A stretch of DNA of 64,000 nt, from NCBI GenBank assembly GCA_028274465.1, contig CM051455.1, positions 130,730,096 to 130,794,095 on the forward strand. Direction: 5' to 3'. Below are positions 51,780 to 63,960 of the stretch, piece by piece. Position 1 is the stretch's first letter. Each line of letters starts with the position of its first letter. The notes beneath the pieces are model-generated. The model was given only the letters and a program-made list of their open reading frames with translations, was not told where the DNA came from and searched no databases. This stretch comes from Plantago ovata. Lineage: Eukaryota; Streptophyta; Magnoliopsida; Lamiales; Plantaginaceae. A program made the translations under genes and the position numbers.

Positions 51780-52217
51780 TGCACCAAATAAACACACACC
51801 CAAGCAACCATAACAGAGAACAGAGCAAGAACGATAAGCAAGAAAGACACAAGAGTTTAACGTGGTTCGGTTCTAAATAACCTACGTCCACGGAGATCAA
51901 CCAGCTGCCACTATATTATATCAATCCCAATTACAAGTCCCTAACAGTATGCAAGAAACAAGAACAAATTTGTCTCTCAAAGATAGAACCTATAGTCTAT
52001 AATATATCACCCTTCGAAGTAGTCGAACCGGGCTTTCAAGCTATGTTGTTATATCCTTGAGCATGCAACAATCACCCCTTTATATAGCCTTCAATTTGCA
52101 GCTATACCTAAAGTAATTCGAATAGGAATTGAATTCAAATAGGAATTGATTTCCTAATGGAGACAATTACCTTTTCCTGATTGCATTCGGAAACAGTTGT
52201 TGAGATAACACCTCACA
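51780..52217 (-). repeat. Outer Copia LTR, second segment of split copy
   Basis: 438 bp continuing the LTR begun at 41535-41612; the two add up to exactly the 516 bp of the lower LTR. Ends CCTCACA. Confidence 0.95.
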
Positions 52218-52222
52218 GCTGC

Positions 52223-53212
52223 AAAATGCAAAACATGGAAATAGGACGACTATAGCCTATAGGGCTCATAATCATGCCTTCTGATTTGCTCAATTTATCA
52301 AATACTAGTACTACTACTTCACTCGAAGTCTATCACATTTAATGGACTAAAATCATGGTTTGTTTTAACTTTAGGCAAAGCCATTGTACTTGAACCGGTT
52401 GAGAATTGAGATAAAATGGGTTGAGGGGTCGAGGATCTCAACATCATACTTCATAATAGAACAAAGAGAGATAAATAATGAAAAGAGATTAAAACACAAG
52501 GAAAATTATAGCTCGGTTTGAAGACCAAGTAGGATTTTACGAGAAATGATATTGTCACCAGAAACATATGATGTGTCGTTTTAGTAAGCAAGCATATAAG
52601 TAATTATTTTTGCGCGCTAATACTAATGGAGTAAGTGGAGACCCGACAAAAGTGACTCGGACCCAAAAATTCGATTCGAATATAGACCCGAAAAATGAAA
52701 GTTGAATCATCTGAATGTGTCCTCACCTCGACTCCCAAGGAAACATTACTTCCTCCATTTTTTTTAGTTGAAGATTTAGACAATTTGAATCTATTCATAT
52801 TAATTGAAGTTTTAGTGCATGATTTACCAGTCCAGCTCTGAACTAATCCATCCATCAATCTCCGGCCAGTTAACCTCACTTACGCACATTCACAACTATC
52901 CTCCAGGAAGTCATCATCATGATTCAGTAACCAATGAAGGTTATTGGTTAAGGACAATAAGCGTTTCTGTTCGTGTATGGTTTCGCATTTTGGAAAATTG
53001 TTGCCTAATTAAAAGGTAAGTTCACCTTTTCAAGTTTTAATTGTTCATATTTAGTCTGTGAGATTTTAGTATTCAGCTGATATGAGTCATGAGTGCGAAA
53101 AGGTTTCAAGGCCATCTGACAGAAGCGTATCCATAGAACGGAACTACCATGCCAAAGTGACCTCAGGAGTAAAAAGAAATATACTATACAACTACAACTA
53201 CAATAGTACCCT
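52223..53212. other. Intergenic, nothing supported
   Basis: AT-rich sequence with short open frames only. ACTTCCTCCATTTT near 52748 may be half of a MITE end. Confidence 0.4.
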
Positions 53213-54239
53213 TCATTCCTCCTCCATATTGTCTGGAGTGGAGCAGAAGCTTTCATCCATCCGAAACCTGTAATCAGCAGCCGTGGATGCACGGTACACC
53301 CCCTTCCTCACCGTGGTCTTTATCGTGGAAACCGCCTGCCCCTCAACTATCTTCTCCATTATGTCACATACAATCACACCGCTATCTATTGACTTTTCGA
53401 GTGGGATTGTCTGCTGCAAAGGATTGTCGTTTGCATCATTGTTTGTTCTTGTAAGCGGAGTACTCGTGCTCTGATCAATCATAGCTGGTAACATTCGTGC
53501 TTTTAAATACTCCATCTGAATCGCACATTGACAAGTCTCAGAATCTTTCATGTAAACCAAGTTAACAGGAGTTATATATCAAAGATACTAGAATTATCTA
53601 ACATAAATGTAGGCAGTAGTAGTATGATACCAGTGGGAAGCATCGCTCGAAGTGGTCCATGACACCACGTTGCGGTTCCATTGAGTTGAAAAATGTCCAT
53701 GTGGAGCTCCTCACATCATACTTCAGTAATGTCCAGTAGTTATCCCCTGACCCAGGTGTGAATATAGGCAGAATTAGAATCTCTGACTTCATGGCTTTTA
53801 TTATCTGTGAATCGACAATCTCTTGAACAGTAGATGATCCACCGTTGTTGTCAACAACTTCCTGATAAATATATCACGGGAACAAGTTTTCAATACAACC
53901 AACTTTATCTAACATAATGAATCGAACATATAACTCAACATATCAACATAAGATCAAATTCATACCCAGATGCGACTTGTAAAGATGAATGTGGATGTCA
54001 TCTTGCCTTTCTTATTCAAGTGCTGGATCAATAACTCACCCCATGAATCTATTATCTGTAAGCCAACACAATTTAATAAAATCAGCTGATCCATGTGCTA
54101 TGAGTTATGCATGAAAATCTTTAGTACAAGACTACAAGAGCATGGTAATACTCACCCACTAGTCAAGCTCTGATTGTTTAAGACCTTCAAGGCATCATCA
54201 GTTGTAACCTTGGCGAATAGCTCATTTCCACTCCAAACA
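53213..54239 (-). pseudogene. Ulp1 (C48)-like module A, catalytic residues substituted
   Basis: Exons on the minus strand: 54239 to about 54170; 54055-53966 (IIDSWGELLIQHLNKKGK, FIFTSRIW); 53861-53631 (77 codons: ILILPIFTPGSGDNYWTLLK, STWTFFNSM); and a last exon ending at 53213 with IPLEKSIDSGVIVCDIMEKI. The pattern is that of Ulp1/SUMO-protease-like C48 domains found in plant genomes, often transposon-derived. The catalytic His of NHWTL is Tyr, the Asp after the W strand appears as Asn, and the catalytic Cys of DCG is Ser; the Gln region (NPLQQ) remains. The first exon's donor has lost a G compared with module B, which breaks the frame. Not a working protease. Confidence 0.7.
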
Positions 54240-54342
54240 CTACATTCAGCATTAAAAAACATGTTTACCATTCATATACTAAGCTTAACAATGAATAAAA
54301 AAGATTAGTATAATGTATTCCTAGTTGTTAGTACAATATTAC

Positions 54343-56178
54343 CTTCCCATAGGACTTTCCAGACTTTTGTTCATCAAGAATTCCCTTACTAGATTCATCC
54401 TAAAGTAAATTGAATTGATTGAACGGTAACTTTCCTTCTGCATTGCCAACACATCCTCCTCACCGGAAAGACAGATTACTTCCTTACAATCCTCGGTCAC
54501 AGGTATTGGTCTACTTGTGTCTTCCCCATTTCTATTATTTACTGCTATTGCAACAGAACCTGGTGAATATATGTTTGGTGTCACCTCCGACTTACCTTTA
54601 AAGTGAGCATCACAAATAGCGACTTCTAACTTTTTCTGGTCAGTCACATTACTTTCGTAAGGTCCATCATGCTCCATGCAGTAGTTGAGCTCAACTTGTT
54701 TGACAACAGTGTCAGTTCTTGCAAGATGATGTGTCTCAATAAGTGCACCAAGGTCATCACAGTTCTTCTCGAGGTCCTTGATGAGATCACATTCTTTTGT
54801 TTGCGCACTCTTCAATTTTTCCTTCATAGTAGTATTTATCTCTGACTCTAGTTCTTTAACCCTTCCATTTCCCCACTGGGTTGACAACTCATTCTCAGTC
54901 GTTCTCTTTAACAAATCCTCCCTGACCCTGGCAAAGTCTTCTTCCTGGTTCGAGTTGATTTCATTTTGATTTCTTACTGAACTTTCAAGATTATCCCTCT
55001 CACATTGTACTTCATATAATTTTGCACATGCTTCATCCACCTCCCCTAACATCTCAGCCTTCAGATCATCAATCTCCTGATTCATAGTCTGGAGAAAAAG
55101 TTCCTTCTCATGTAACAGTTGCTTCACGCTTGCTTTCAAATCTTGGTTTTCGTCTTTCAAAAATTCCTTCGTCATATTGTCTGGGAAGCAAAATGTTTCA
55201 ACCATCCATAACCTGTATTCAACAGCTTCACTGTACACACCCTTCGTCGCATAGGTTATCACCGAAATCTCTTGCCTCTTAAGTATCTTCTCCATTATGT
55301 GACATACAACCACAAGAGTCCCTTGATTTCTGGAGCGGGATTACGATCTGTTGCAAAGGAATGTTGCTTCCATCTATGTTTGTTCTTGTCAGCGGCGCAT
55401 TCATCTTCAGATCAGTCATAGCTACTAACAATCGTGCCTGTATATACTCGATCTGATTTGTATATTGAGAAGTCAGAATCATTTGGGGAACAAAATTAAC
55501 AAGATTTATCAAAGATACAACAATCACCAGCTACCTAAGATAGGCATTGATATATACTTCTAAATTAACGTATCGGGGGGATGCATGGTTGAAAATGGTC
55601 CGTACACCAGGTTACATCGAGTTGAAAATAGTCCATGTCGAGTTCCTCGAATCATACATGAGTAAAGTCCAGTAGTTACCAACATATTTCGATTCAGATG
55701 TGGTCCCAGGTGTAAATAGAGGTAGAATAAGAATATCAGACTCTACAGCTCTTCTTATCTGTGAATCAACACTATCTTAAATACTAGACGATCCACCATT
55801 CCTCCCAACAACTTCCTGATAATATATAATGGCAACAACTTTTCAATACAACGTTATGAACTGAATGCATATAAGTATTCAAAATTTCACTACAAGATAA
55901 AAATTTCATACCCAGATACGACTTGTAAAGATGAATGTGGATGTCATCTTGCCTTTCTTCGTCAAGGACCGGACCAATAACTCACCCCATGAATCTATTA
56001 CCTATAAGCCACAAAATTCAGATAAACTATCTGATTCATGTACTACAAGTAATGAAAATCTACACTTCGAGAGCCATGTAAAATACTCACCCCACTATTC
56101 AACCTTTTAAGGTTTAAGACCCTCACAGCATCAGCAACTGTAACTTCGGCATACGGCCATTTTCCACTCCAGAGAACA
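54343..56178 (-). pseudogene. Ulp1 (C48)-like module B plus coiled-coil extension
   Basis: Starts at 56178 with SVLWSGKWPYAEVTVADAV, then VIDSWGELLVRSLTKKGK (ending about 55917), and an exon with ILILPLFTPG...GNYWTLLMY...STWTIFNSM (about 55815-55560) that has two in-frame stops. The C-terminal exon (55527-55279, IPLQQIVIPLQKSRDS) shifts frame at the catalytic site. It continues as VVVCHIMEKIL into a 325-codon open frame (55313-54343) with long coiled coil (heptad-like, Glu/Lys-rich) ending MNLVREFLMNKSLESPM, where a donor leads to module A. Again His to Tyr and Cys to Ser. So B and A are tandem copies, perhaps of one duplicated gene. Confidence 0.68.
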
Positions 56179-56759
56179 CTACATTCAACACAACAAACAT
56201 GTTTACTAATAGTATTTTGAATTTGATCGTTTGCATATTCATATTGTATGTGTATATGCATATGCATTCGTATTGGTATGGGCGTTCCTAATATCAAGAA
56301 TTAAAGATCGAAACGTGTTTATTCCTATGCCGTCAAAACACACACGAGAGCGGACCAGAACCTATCTCTCATATAGCTGTCGGACATAAACCTGGAAACG
56401 ATTACATTAAAAGGAAAAAAAGAAAAGAAAAGAAAAGAGAAGTAGGAGTTATCCGAACCTAAACCATCAAAACGCACGAGCGTGGGCCAAAACCTATCTC
56501 TCATAGTTGATTTTTTTTCTTTTAGAGAACCTATCTCTCATTCTCTCATAGTTGCATACTAAATCCGGTCATTAATTACAAATCTTTTCTGCTACAAACT
56601 TATATATAAAGAAGGAACCGCACTTAATTTTATAATCACCCAACCCATGCAGGAGAGAATCCATAAATTGGGATTAGAAAGTGGATAACTTGAAAATTTA
56701 TAAATGTTACGTATATAAAAAAATTCAATTAAATTCGGGGAGGGGTGGGGGACGCGCCC
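56179..56759. other. Intergenic, nothing recognised
   Basis: A short duplication of CCTATCTCTCAT (56362, 56493, 56529) is visible; no gene. Confidence 0.4.
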
Positions 56760-57213
56760 CCTAATGAACCGAGCTTTAAGTACAAGAGCTCAGATTGACT
56801 ACCAAGTTCAAACTCGGCTCGTTCGATATGGTATTCAAACCGAGCTCAAGCCTACTCGTTAAGGCTCGTGGAAGCTCATTAGATATAATATCAATTGAAT
56901 TGTTGGAGATTTTAGCATTAGATTCAAATTGTTTATGTTTGTATTTTTTTAGGTTTTGATGGTTTTATGATTTATAATAGTGATTGTTAATGAGTTATAT
57001 TGAATTCCAATATCTTATTTAACGATTTCACATTTTTTTGTTTTTTTTTATATGAACTCGACTTGAACTCAATAAGGCTCGGATCGAACTCGTTTTAAGC
57101 CATATGAGTCGAACTGAGCACCAATAATATAGTTTAAACCTGAGGCTAAATTTTAGCTCATTTCATAACCTAGCCGAGCCTATACTTGACTATGCTCGTA
57201 TAACACTACTACA
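56760..57213. mobile_element. Decayed relative of the GAGCCGAGC hAT-like element
   Basis: The left part CTAATGAACCGAGC and the right part GCTCGTATAACACTA correspond to the internal ends of the element at 7125-7675. AGGCTCG/GAGCTC motifs lie on both sides of an AT-rich centre. The outermost left terminus is lost. Confidence 0.6.
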
Positions 57214-57616
57214 CTCAAATAATTCGATAACAACCAACAACAAAGAAAACGATTGTGTTGGGAAAAACTGATAAAAGAAACAAATAGTTTAATTAAGGGT
57301 GCGGGCAGGGGAAAAAGATTTGTCCTTTCTTAAATTATGTTTTCTATATGATTTAAGATTAATATAAGGTCAAACGAAAAAAAATAATCAATGAAAATGA
57401 AATGAGAAGGTTAGTAATAGATGGAGAAAGTATTATTTTAGAGGCTATTTGTATTATATCTATACAAATATAACTTTATCAGTACTTGCATATATACATG
57501 TTATGTCCTTATGAAAAACATAGCATGATGCCGGTTAGTCTAGGTAATGTGGATTTTTAAATTGCTTCTAACTGCATTACCAAACAGGTTAAAACCACAT
57601 ATATGAGCACATTTAG

Positions 57617-58370
57617 TGAGTGTTTGCAAATGCTTTTTAAAAGTGCTTAGCTGTTTTTTCACCTCCAGAAGCACTTTTTTAGTGTTTGCTAATGTTATTT
57701 TTGCGTTTGCTTCTCTAAATTTAAGCAGAAAAACTGTTGTAAGTCAAAAGCACCTTTTGGCTGCTTAACACAATTTTAAAATAGGATATTTTCTTAAATT
57801 ATTTCTCCCTCCTATCGTGATATGAAGATATGTGCAGTTATTTCACTTTCTAGCGTTGGATATCAACTTTGATTATAGTTTGCTGCTCTTTCATGGTATC
57901 TACAAGAATCTGTCCTTGTTGCTAGAATCAATTTGTGTGCCTTGCTGTAGCCGATTTATAAACTTGTATGCGATGTGTGTTTGTTCGATGTCTATTTTAG
58001 TTTCCACCAGGTGTCTATTTTAGTTTCTACCACGTGATATGTTCTTTTGGGAGGCTCGTTCATGATATTTGTTAGTTCATTTATGTAATCATTTGTATGT
58101 GGAATGTTAATTAACCTCAGGAACTCGTGTTTTCACGTTTGCATTCAAATTATTATTGGCAATTGTGAGAATTTCTAAAAATGGTAATAATAGTTTTTAT
58201 TGCACTAAAGTGATTATCATTAATTTTAAGCAAACACTAAAATAGGATTTTAAGCTGCTTAAAGTTGCTTTTTTTTTTTTATACCAAACACCCCGTGTAT
58301 GCTTAAAATCAGTTTTATCAACTGTAAGCAAAAGCAATTCAAAAATGTTTGATAAATATTTGCAAACACA
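57617..58370. mobile_element. hAT-like MITE with GTGTTTGCAAAT termini
   Basis: TGAGTGTTTGCAAAT at the left is matched by TGTGTTTGCAAAT from the right end. Subterminal AAGCACTTTT and GCTTAAAA motifs occur in inverted orientation at both ends. The flanks ACATTTAG and ACATTAAT may be an 8-bp duplication with two changes. A 23-bp tandem duplication (57989-58011 and 58012-58034) lies within. Confidence 0.65.
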
Positions 58371-59859
58371 ACATTAATCATTCAACCTCAGCCAACCTTC
58401 TGCCGGGGAGATTAATTACGGATAATGTTCTTGTTTGTTATGAGCTTAACCATTATCTCAAACGCAAAACTGAGGGCAAGGATACTTTTTTTTTTTTTAG
58501 CTTTGAAGGCCTTTTTTTAAAGAGAAACTCTTACATAAACTTGGTTTACATCATAATTTTATTCATACTACTGTATCATGATAGTATGAATAAAATATGC
58601 TCTAATCTTAAATGGAAGTGAGTTTGGTGATTTTCTACCTTCTAAGTGTATATTACATGGGAGATCCCATAAATGCTTGAATACAATATAACAATAAAAT
58701 TCTAAAACACCTAAACCGAAACATTTAATACAACACCACAAAAATAATGATAAATCCGGCATCTAACTCAACCGGTAATGCAACACCACTACCCTCTAAA
58801 ACAAAGATTCAATAATCCAAGTAGAAAACTGAGGAATCTACTCCCCAAAAAGCACCTTTACCATACTTTATTGGTATCATTAATTTTACTTATTTATTAT
58901 TATAATAAATTTTTTCTTATTATTGTTGTTGTTATTATTATGCTATATGTACAACTGAACTATAAAAGATGTTAAACAAACTCATTAAAAAACTATATTT
59001 ATTAGCTTATAAAATAAATTAATTCACAAGTTTGTGTTCATGTAACATACTTATTCACGTGCGAATTTAAATTTATATGTTACATGAATGAATCCGTATG
59101 TATAAACTTATTAATAAGTTTATTAATAAGTTTAGAAGCTAGTAAATACTTAATAAGTTAACATTTAAACAGAATTGACTCCTCCACTCACAACCATTAA
59201 CACAACCTGACTAATTAATCATATAGAAACTTAAGTTTTAAATCATTTTAAGAATACAACCATGTTGACCTATGTGTGTTCTTTTAAGTTGACCATTGTT
59301 GTCTGAAGAAACAATTTTATATTTAAAGTTGAAATATAAGATAATGAAAACTCCATATTAAATAATTTAATTCGCATGTTTGCATACGATTGAGATAAGA
59401 AGAGCAGTTCGTCAACAAACTTCTAGAACCCCACACGCACATTCAAAAATTTCAACCTTTCTTCTTCATGTGGGCTGCTCATTTGTGTTGATTCTTAATT
59501 TCTTGTTTTCTTGTAAATAAAATTCATTTTTTATTTAGGGAGAACGGGTATATAATTAATATTATGGTCAAAAGCACACAGCTAAACGTTATTAGTTTTT
59601 AGGGTACAGAAAGTTCAACTCCATGTCAATTCTCACAGGATATAAATAGCACCATCAAATACAACTTGGCACAAATCTTATTTTATCAATTAGAGAAAAT
59701 AAATTAATGATGTTGGATATATTTCATCTTTGACATTTTTCCTCTCCTTTCATGTAAACAATATGCTATTAGTATAATTACAATGTCACAGTATCTATTT
59801 CCGCCATTGCATGACATATTGAATTGTATATATAGGTAATTATGTTATATTGTTATTCA
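58371..59859. other. Intergenic, nothing recognised
   Basis: AT-rich DNA. A TTATTAATAAG repeat near 59105-59130 is the only structure noted. Confidence 0.45.
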
Positions 59860-60118
59860 AGTTAAATGATGTCGAGTTCAGCTCCAACACGAATAATACT
59901 CTATGGGCTCAGTTAACTCAAAAAGAAAGTAAAAATTCAGTTTCAAACTCGAACTCGTTGGCTTGAACAAACTCGAGTTTGAGCCATGTTAGAACTGAGC
60001 ACATGAAAATTTCCAACCTTTCTTCTTCATGGGCTGCTTAATGAGTCTATGGAGTATATCATATATCACAAGCCTTAATTTCAACCTTACCGAACCCATC
60101 GAGCCAAGCTCGGATTGT
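59860..60118. repeat. Possible third relic of the GAGCCGAGC element family
   Basis: Contains GAACTCGTTGGCTTGAACAA, GAGTTTGAGCC and GAGCCAAGCTCGG in the style of the family, but no clear termini. May be chance or a very old copy. Confidence 0.3.
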
Positions 60119-61582
60119 TAGTAAAGCAGAGAGTTTTATTGCTAGCAATCATAACCCGGAGACTTTTATGAAGTAAATGATAATCGTGATCTTTCAAGTA
60201 AAGGAATCTTTTGAAGGGAAAACACAACTAGCGTCTTCGACAAAAGAGTACAAAGAGAAATAGCTCGGGTGTAAAAGAATATGGAGTATGACCCGTAAAG
60301 GCGTAAAGTACCTATACGGCAAAGTTAGGCGGGAACTATTGTGATATTTCACGGGGCGAGGGGGTTGGGTCAGGTCGTAAAGATCATTTGGACGTGTTTT
60401 TCCTAAGCAACTATACGATAACCTTTTCACGATACGACTCATCTTGGAGCTATCCACTTAAAAATTTGATACTCTTGAAGAAAATTGAATTTCATGAAAA
60501 AGCAACCATGGCTGTGGAAAGTGCGTATGTGACATGTATCATGTATGGTGTATAGTACCTAATAGAGCACTAATGTTTCTGCACATAATGGGCGGTGTTG
60601 TGAACAAGTTTTTCTAGGTAATGTAATGCACTTTGTTAGCTCATAATCATAATAAAGTGGCTTTCTTTCGAACAACTAGGAATACAATACAATACTACTT
60701 TTCTCTGGTTCCCATCAATTATCACCTTCTTTTAACCCAACAAATTCATAATGCTCAGCACCTAAAACACCCATTACTTGGTGCTGATTAAGCTTTGGAG
60801 GCCTATTTTGGGTATAGCCGTATAGGGGGATGGTGACTTCCACTAACACTAGCTCCTCGATCACTAACAAGCATGCACTTCCATGGACATTTGTGGGTGC
60901 CATATCTTTCCAAGTCCAGAAATTAATTCTTTATCTTGCCTAGAATCCATGTGTCCAAAACAACATTATCACTGGTACTGTGATGAAGTGCAACTCAGTT
61001 AGGCTCGGTTTGATTCGTCCAAAGAAATTTGAATTGATTCGAAATTAGTAGTATAGTAACTCTTAACTAAGTAAAAATCTAAACCGAAGACTTAAAAGAT
61101 TTGATTTTTAAGACGAATTAAACATGGCCTTAGTAATATGATTCTCCTACAACCAATAGCTCGGGGTTTGAGTTATCAGGTGGTACACACAGCAAAAACT
61201 TGCAAGAACATTGACAAGAACAGCACCAGAACATAAAGAAGATTCAACACATTAAGTAATACATAACTGAAGAAAATATGACAGAGAGTATATACAAAAC
61301 CACCAACAGGCTTTATTGACAATTGAACAACTTATTGAAATACAGAATTCATTGGTTTCCTTGTATCTCAGCTAAATAACTCTTCTTCCCATAGGAAAAG
61401 GGATACTAAAATGAAGAAAACTTTGAAAAGTACATATTTCTTCAGACACTAATTGATCAAGTAACAGTCAAGTATTCCCTTCAATCTAACAGTCTAGAAA
61501 CAACAACATACCAATAAGACCAATAAGATTTTAAAGAATATCAATTGAAGCTATGTTAAATACCACTCGAAGCAAAGCATGC
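60119..61582. other. Intergenic / 3' flank of the TZF gene
   Basis: Minus-strand open frames at 60194-60457 (87 codons) and 60715-60903 (62 codons) are unrecognised and lack supporting splice context. The last ~300 bp probably include the 3'UTR of the TZF gene. Confidence 0.4.
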
Positions 61583-63523
61583 TTAAGCCACCACCAGCTG
61601 CTCCTGGTCTATGTACACCTGATCGATCCAGTGCGGCTGGGAACTATACAGCCCGGCGCCTCCACCAGAAGGAACATCTTTCACCAGTGAGTTGACCCAG
61701 GACACGTCGGGCTCATCAACTCTTGATGGCGCCATAGCCGTTGTAGGAGGCGAGCCATTACCGCTTCGGAAACCAAAAGATGCGGATTTCCTGAACTTGT
61801 TGGCCTCCTCGTTGTTAAACCCCCAATCTACCCTCCCTTCAGACACTCCCCATTCTGCTGGGGGGTTTGTGGGCATCAGGCTCGGTGAATTAGCAGAACC
61901 TGGAAAACCGGAACGATAGTTGCCTCCACTACGGTCAACGAAACTCTGGCTGCGTTTTGCGAATGCAGCTGATCTTGAGTTCATGATGGCTGAAGCCACT
62001 GCAGCTGAAGAGTCAAAGCCGTACTTCCTTGCGGGTGAGGATGAGACGTTCGAAGGGTAGCTGGCACGTAGTTGGCTCGCGTTTTGGCGAACTTGAAGTC
62101 CCCTCGGAGATTGTGAATAAGAGCCTGAGTTGTTGGGGGAGAGGCCTTGCATCGGTAGCATTGAGGGGTCGAGCGATCCGAAAAAGTCATCAAGGTTGGT
62201 AGGATTGAGGTCTCCCATTCTTCCATAGGGGGAAGAAAGACCAGCCATCTCCTCAGCAAATCTTTGTCGGGTTCGGATTTTCTCCAATCCAAGAAATTGC
62301 ATGTCCGAATCAACGTCCCTTGCGCTCAAGGCTGTCTTGAGCCGGCTCCCCGGAAGCTGCAAGGCTGGAGGAGTGTGGTTTGGCTTGTTTGGCCACATGT
62401 TTCCTCCACTCATAGGAGACGAACAATTAACAGCGGGGGACATCGCGGGAGATGAGACATTGCCCATCATCATAGAAGGCGAACCTAGAGATAACGGGCT
62501 CATCGATGGCATGTCCAATGAACTAGCCAATGTAGACTTTGGAGAAGGCAGTGCTGAGCCAGTAGAGGCATACAAAGGCCTCATTTCATCGCGTCTATGA
62601 GCAAAGAAACAAACTTTCCTTGCACAACCTGTCTCATCTTTGCAGAGCCTAGTCTTGTACTGAGCTGGGTGGAGCCACGACTCGAAAACACCATGAGCAT
62701 ATTCACAACCATCACCCTTCACGCAATTCCCCTTCTTGAACTCTGGACACGGGACACAAGTGTACTGGTACTTCATCGGGTCACGCCTCCTCGCGTTCTC
62801 ACCGGGGTGAACAAAGGGGCACTCAGTCCAATCATGAGAATAAGCCCTAGAGCAAGGCTTCACCTTGAAGCTATACATACGGAACTCATCGCTCCCATAC
62901 AACCCGTTGTTGATATCCGGCATAGACACATCAACCGGGTACTCCTTCCTGGGCGTCCTCGGCGTCAAACTCCCTTCTTCTTCCTCTCCCTCAAAGCTTA
63001 CTCCATTCAACATCATTTCCAGCTCCTTCCTCTTCAAATTGCTCGAATTCTTGACCGATGCAGCGATAAGATCACCAGCCCTCTTCCCATTAGCATCAAC
63101 AGCACCCGTATCACCACCGGCATCGATCAAGAGCTTCACCGCCTCAACCGAAGACCATGAGCCACCAGCTGCAGCACAGTGAAGAGCAGTAGCCCCATCC
63201 AAGCCACAAGCCCTATTAACATCAACCCTACCACTCCCAACAATATACTTCAAAACCTCAATGCTTCCATACAAGGAAGCAATCATGATAGGGGTCCTCT
63301 CCTCATAACCCATCTTCTTTGAACCAAAGCTTCTACCATACCAAAAGCTCACCCCACCAACAGCAGCACCCATCTCTTCCACTTCACGCTTGAATCCAGC
63401 CACATCATCCATGGCTGCCAATTCAAGCAGCCTTGAGCAATTCTGATGCAAAACCCTAGTTCTGTTATCCTCCATCTTTTTTAACTCACGGTTGCGAATT
63501 TCACTCTCTGGACCAAAACACAT
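61583..63523 (-). CDS. Ankyrin and CCCH tandem zinc-finger protein (RR-TZF, C3H30/C3H56/C3H66 type)
   Basis: A 646-residue plant arginine-rich tandem zinc finger protein. Relatives bind and destabilise mRNAs in P-bodies/stress granules and shuttle to the nucleus in stress and hormone responses. Ankyrin repeats at about 75-150 ([31 protein letters not shown]); RR region 208-250 ([19 protein letters not shown]); zinc fingers C259-x7-C267-x5-C273-x3-H277 and C294-x5-C300-x4-C305-x3-H309, 16 residues apart, as in the family. The C-terminal motif [13 protein letters not shown] is conserved in relatives. The start is set at MCFGPESE because the family begins MCxGP and a splice acceptor lies 6 bp upstream; the longer frame from 63553 is intronic. 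No lesion seen. Confidence 0.95.
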   Translation of the reverse strand: MCFGPESEIRNRELKKMEDNRTRVLHQNCSRLLELAAMDDVAGFKREVEEMGAAVGGVSFWYGRSFGSKKMGYEERTPIMIASLYGSIEVLKYIVGSGRVDVNRACGLDGATALHCAAAGGSWSSVEAVKLLIDAGGDTGAVDANGKRAGDLIAASVKNSSNLKRKELEMMLNGVSFEGEEEEGSLTPRTPRKEYPVDVSMPDINNGLYGSDEFRMYSFKVKPCSRAYSHDWTECPFVHPGENARRRDPMKYQYTCVPCPEFKKGNCVKGDGCEYAHGVFESWLHPAQYKTRLCKDETGCARKVCFFAHRRDEMRPLYASTGSALPSPKSTLASSLDMPSMSPLSLGSPSMMMGNVSSPAMSPAVNCSSPMSGGNMWPNKPNHTPPALQLPGSRLKTALSARDVDSDMQFLGLEKIRTRQRFAEEMAGLSSPYGRMGDLNPTNLDDFFGSLDPSMLPMQGLSPNNSGSYSQSPRGLQVRQNASQLRASYPSNVSSSPARKYGFDSSAAVASAIMNSRSAAFAKRSQSFVDRSGGNYRSGFPGSANSPSLMPTNPPAEWGVSEGRVDWGFNNEEANKFRKSASFGFRSGNGSPPTTAMAPSRVDEPDVSWVNSLVKDVPSGGGAGLYSSQPHWIDQVYIDQEQLVVA

Positions 63524-63529
63524 GAAACC

Positions 63530-63815
63530 CTGAACAAGAATAAAAACCCACAAAAAGAATTACAAATCTGGACTAAACAAAATTAACAAATCCTCAATAT
63601 ATAAACAATTCCCACCAATTGAAAAAGCTATGTAAACTAAACTGTCCATGGCTGTCCTAAACAACAAACAAATAAACAATGCTTTTTTGGCTTCTTAAAT
63701 ACCAATGATTTGATTTGTTCCTTCCAACACATAGCCAGGTTGTCAAAAACAAGAAACACCTAGTCGATGAAAATCACAAGCAAAAAAAATAAAATAACAA
63801 GGATCAAAACCATAC
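63530..63815 (-). other. 5'UTR intron of the TZF gene
   Basis: Donor AAG|GTATGG at 63815 and acceptor TTCTTGTTCAG ending at 63530 (minus strand), immediately upstream of the ATG. Inferred from motifs. Confidence 0.65.
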
Positions 63816-63950
63816 CTTAGGGTGTAAGTAAATCTTGAACTGGGAAATGGAAATTGAGAGTTTGGATTGAATATGAAAGGAATTGGAGTTGTGGGTTTTA
63901 TTCACCACCACCACAAGTTGTTGTGAGAGAATGAGTGAATGAAGGTGTGG

Positions 63951-63960
63951 TATATATATA
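63951..63960 (-). promoter_or_regulatory. TATA box of the TZF gene
   Basis: TATATATATA on the minus strand, about 135 bp upstream of the 5'UTR donor and in a suitable place for a short leader exon. Inferred. Confidence 0.4.

Larger units (their letters stand above)
37701..52217 (-). mobile_element. Outer Ty1/Copia LTR retrotransposon, split by a nested element
   Basis: It lies on the minus strand. LTRs begin TG and end CA (on the plus strand TGTTGAGTT...CCTCACA). The lower LTR is 37701-38216 (516 bp). The upper LTR is split: 41535-41612 plus 51780-52217, also 516 bp after removing the insertion. About 14 differences between them by eye (about 2.7%). The flanks GCTGA and GCTGC may be a 5-bp target duplication with one change. 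The PPT lies at 38217-38230 (AAAGGTGGAGATT on the minus strand) and a PBS-like TGGCACCGTCTG is at 41521-41532. gag-pol is broken and lacks RT. Confidence 0.93.

Noticed and set aside
37701..52217. Endogenous plant pararetrovirus
   Set aside because: Domain order, LTRs, initiator-Met PBS and PPT are those of Copia elements; no movement or coat protein is seen.
58750..58830. tRNA-like stretch with CCGGTAATGC
   Set aside because: No cloverleaf can be formed and A/B boxes are not convincing.
60194..60457. 87-codon minus-strand frame (MDSSKMSRIVKRL...)
   Set aside because: It looks somewhat protein-like but matches nothing I know and has no neighbouring exons; left as intergenic.
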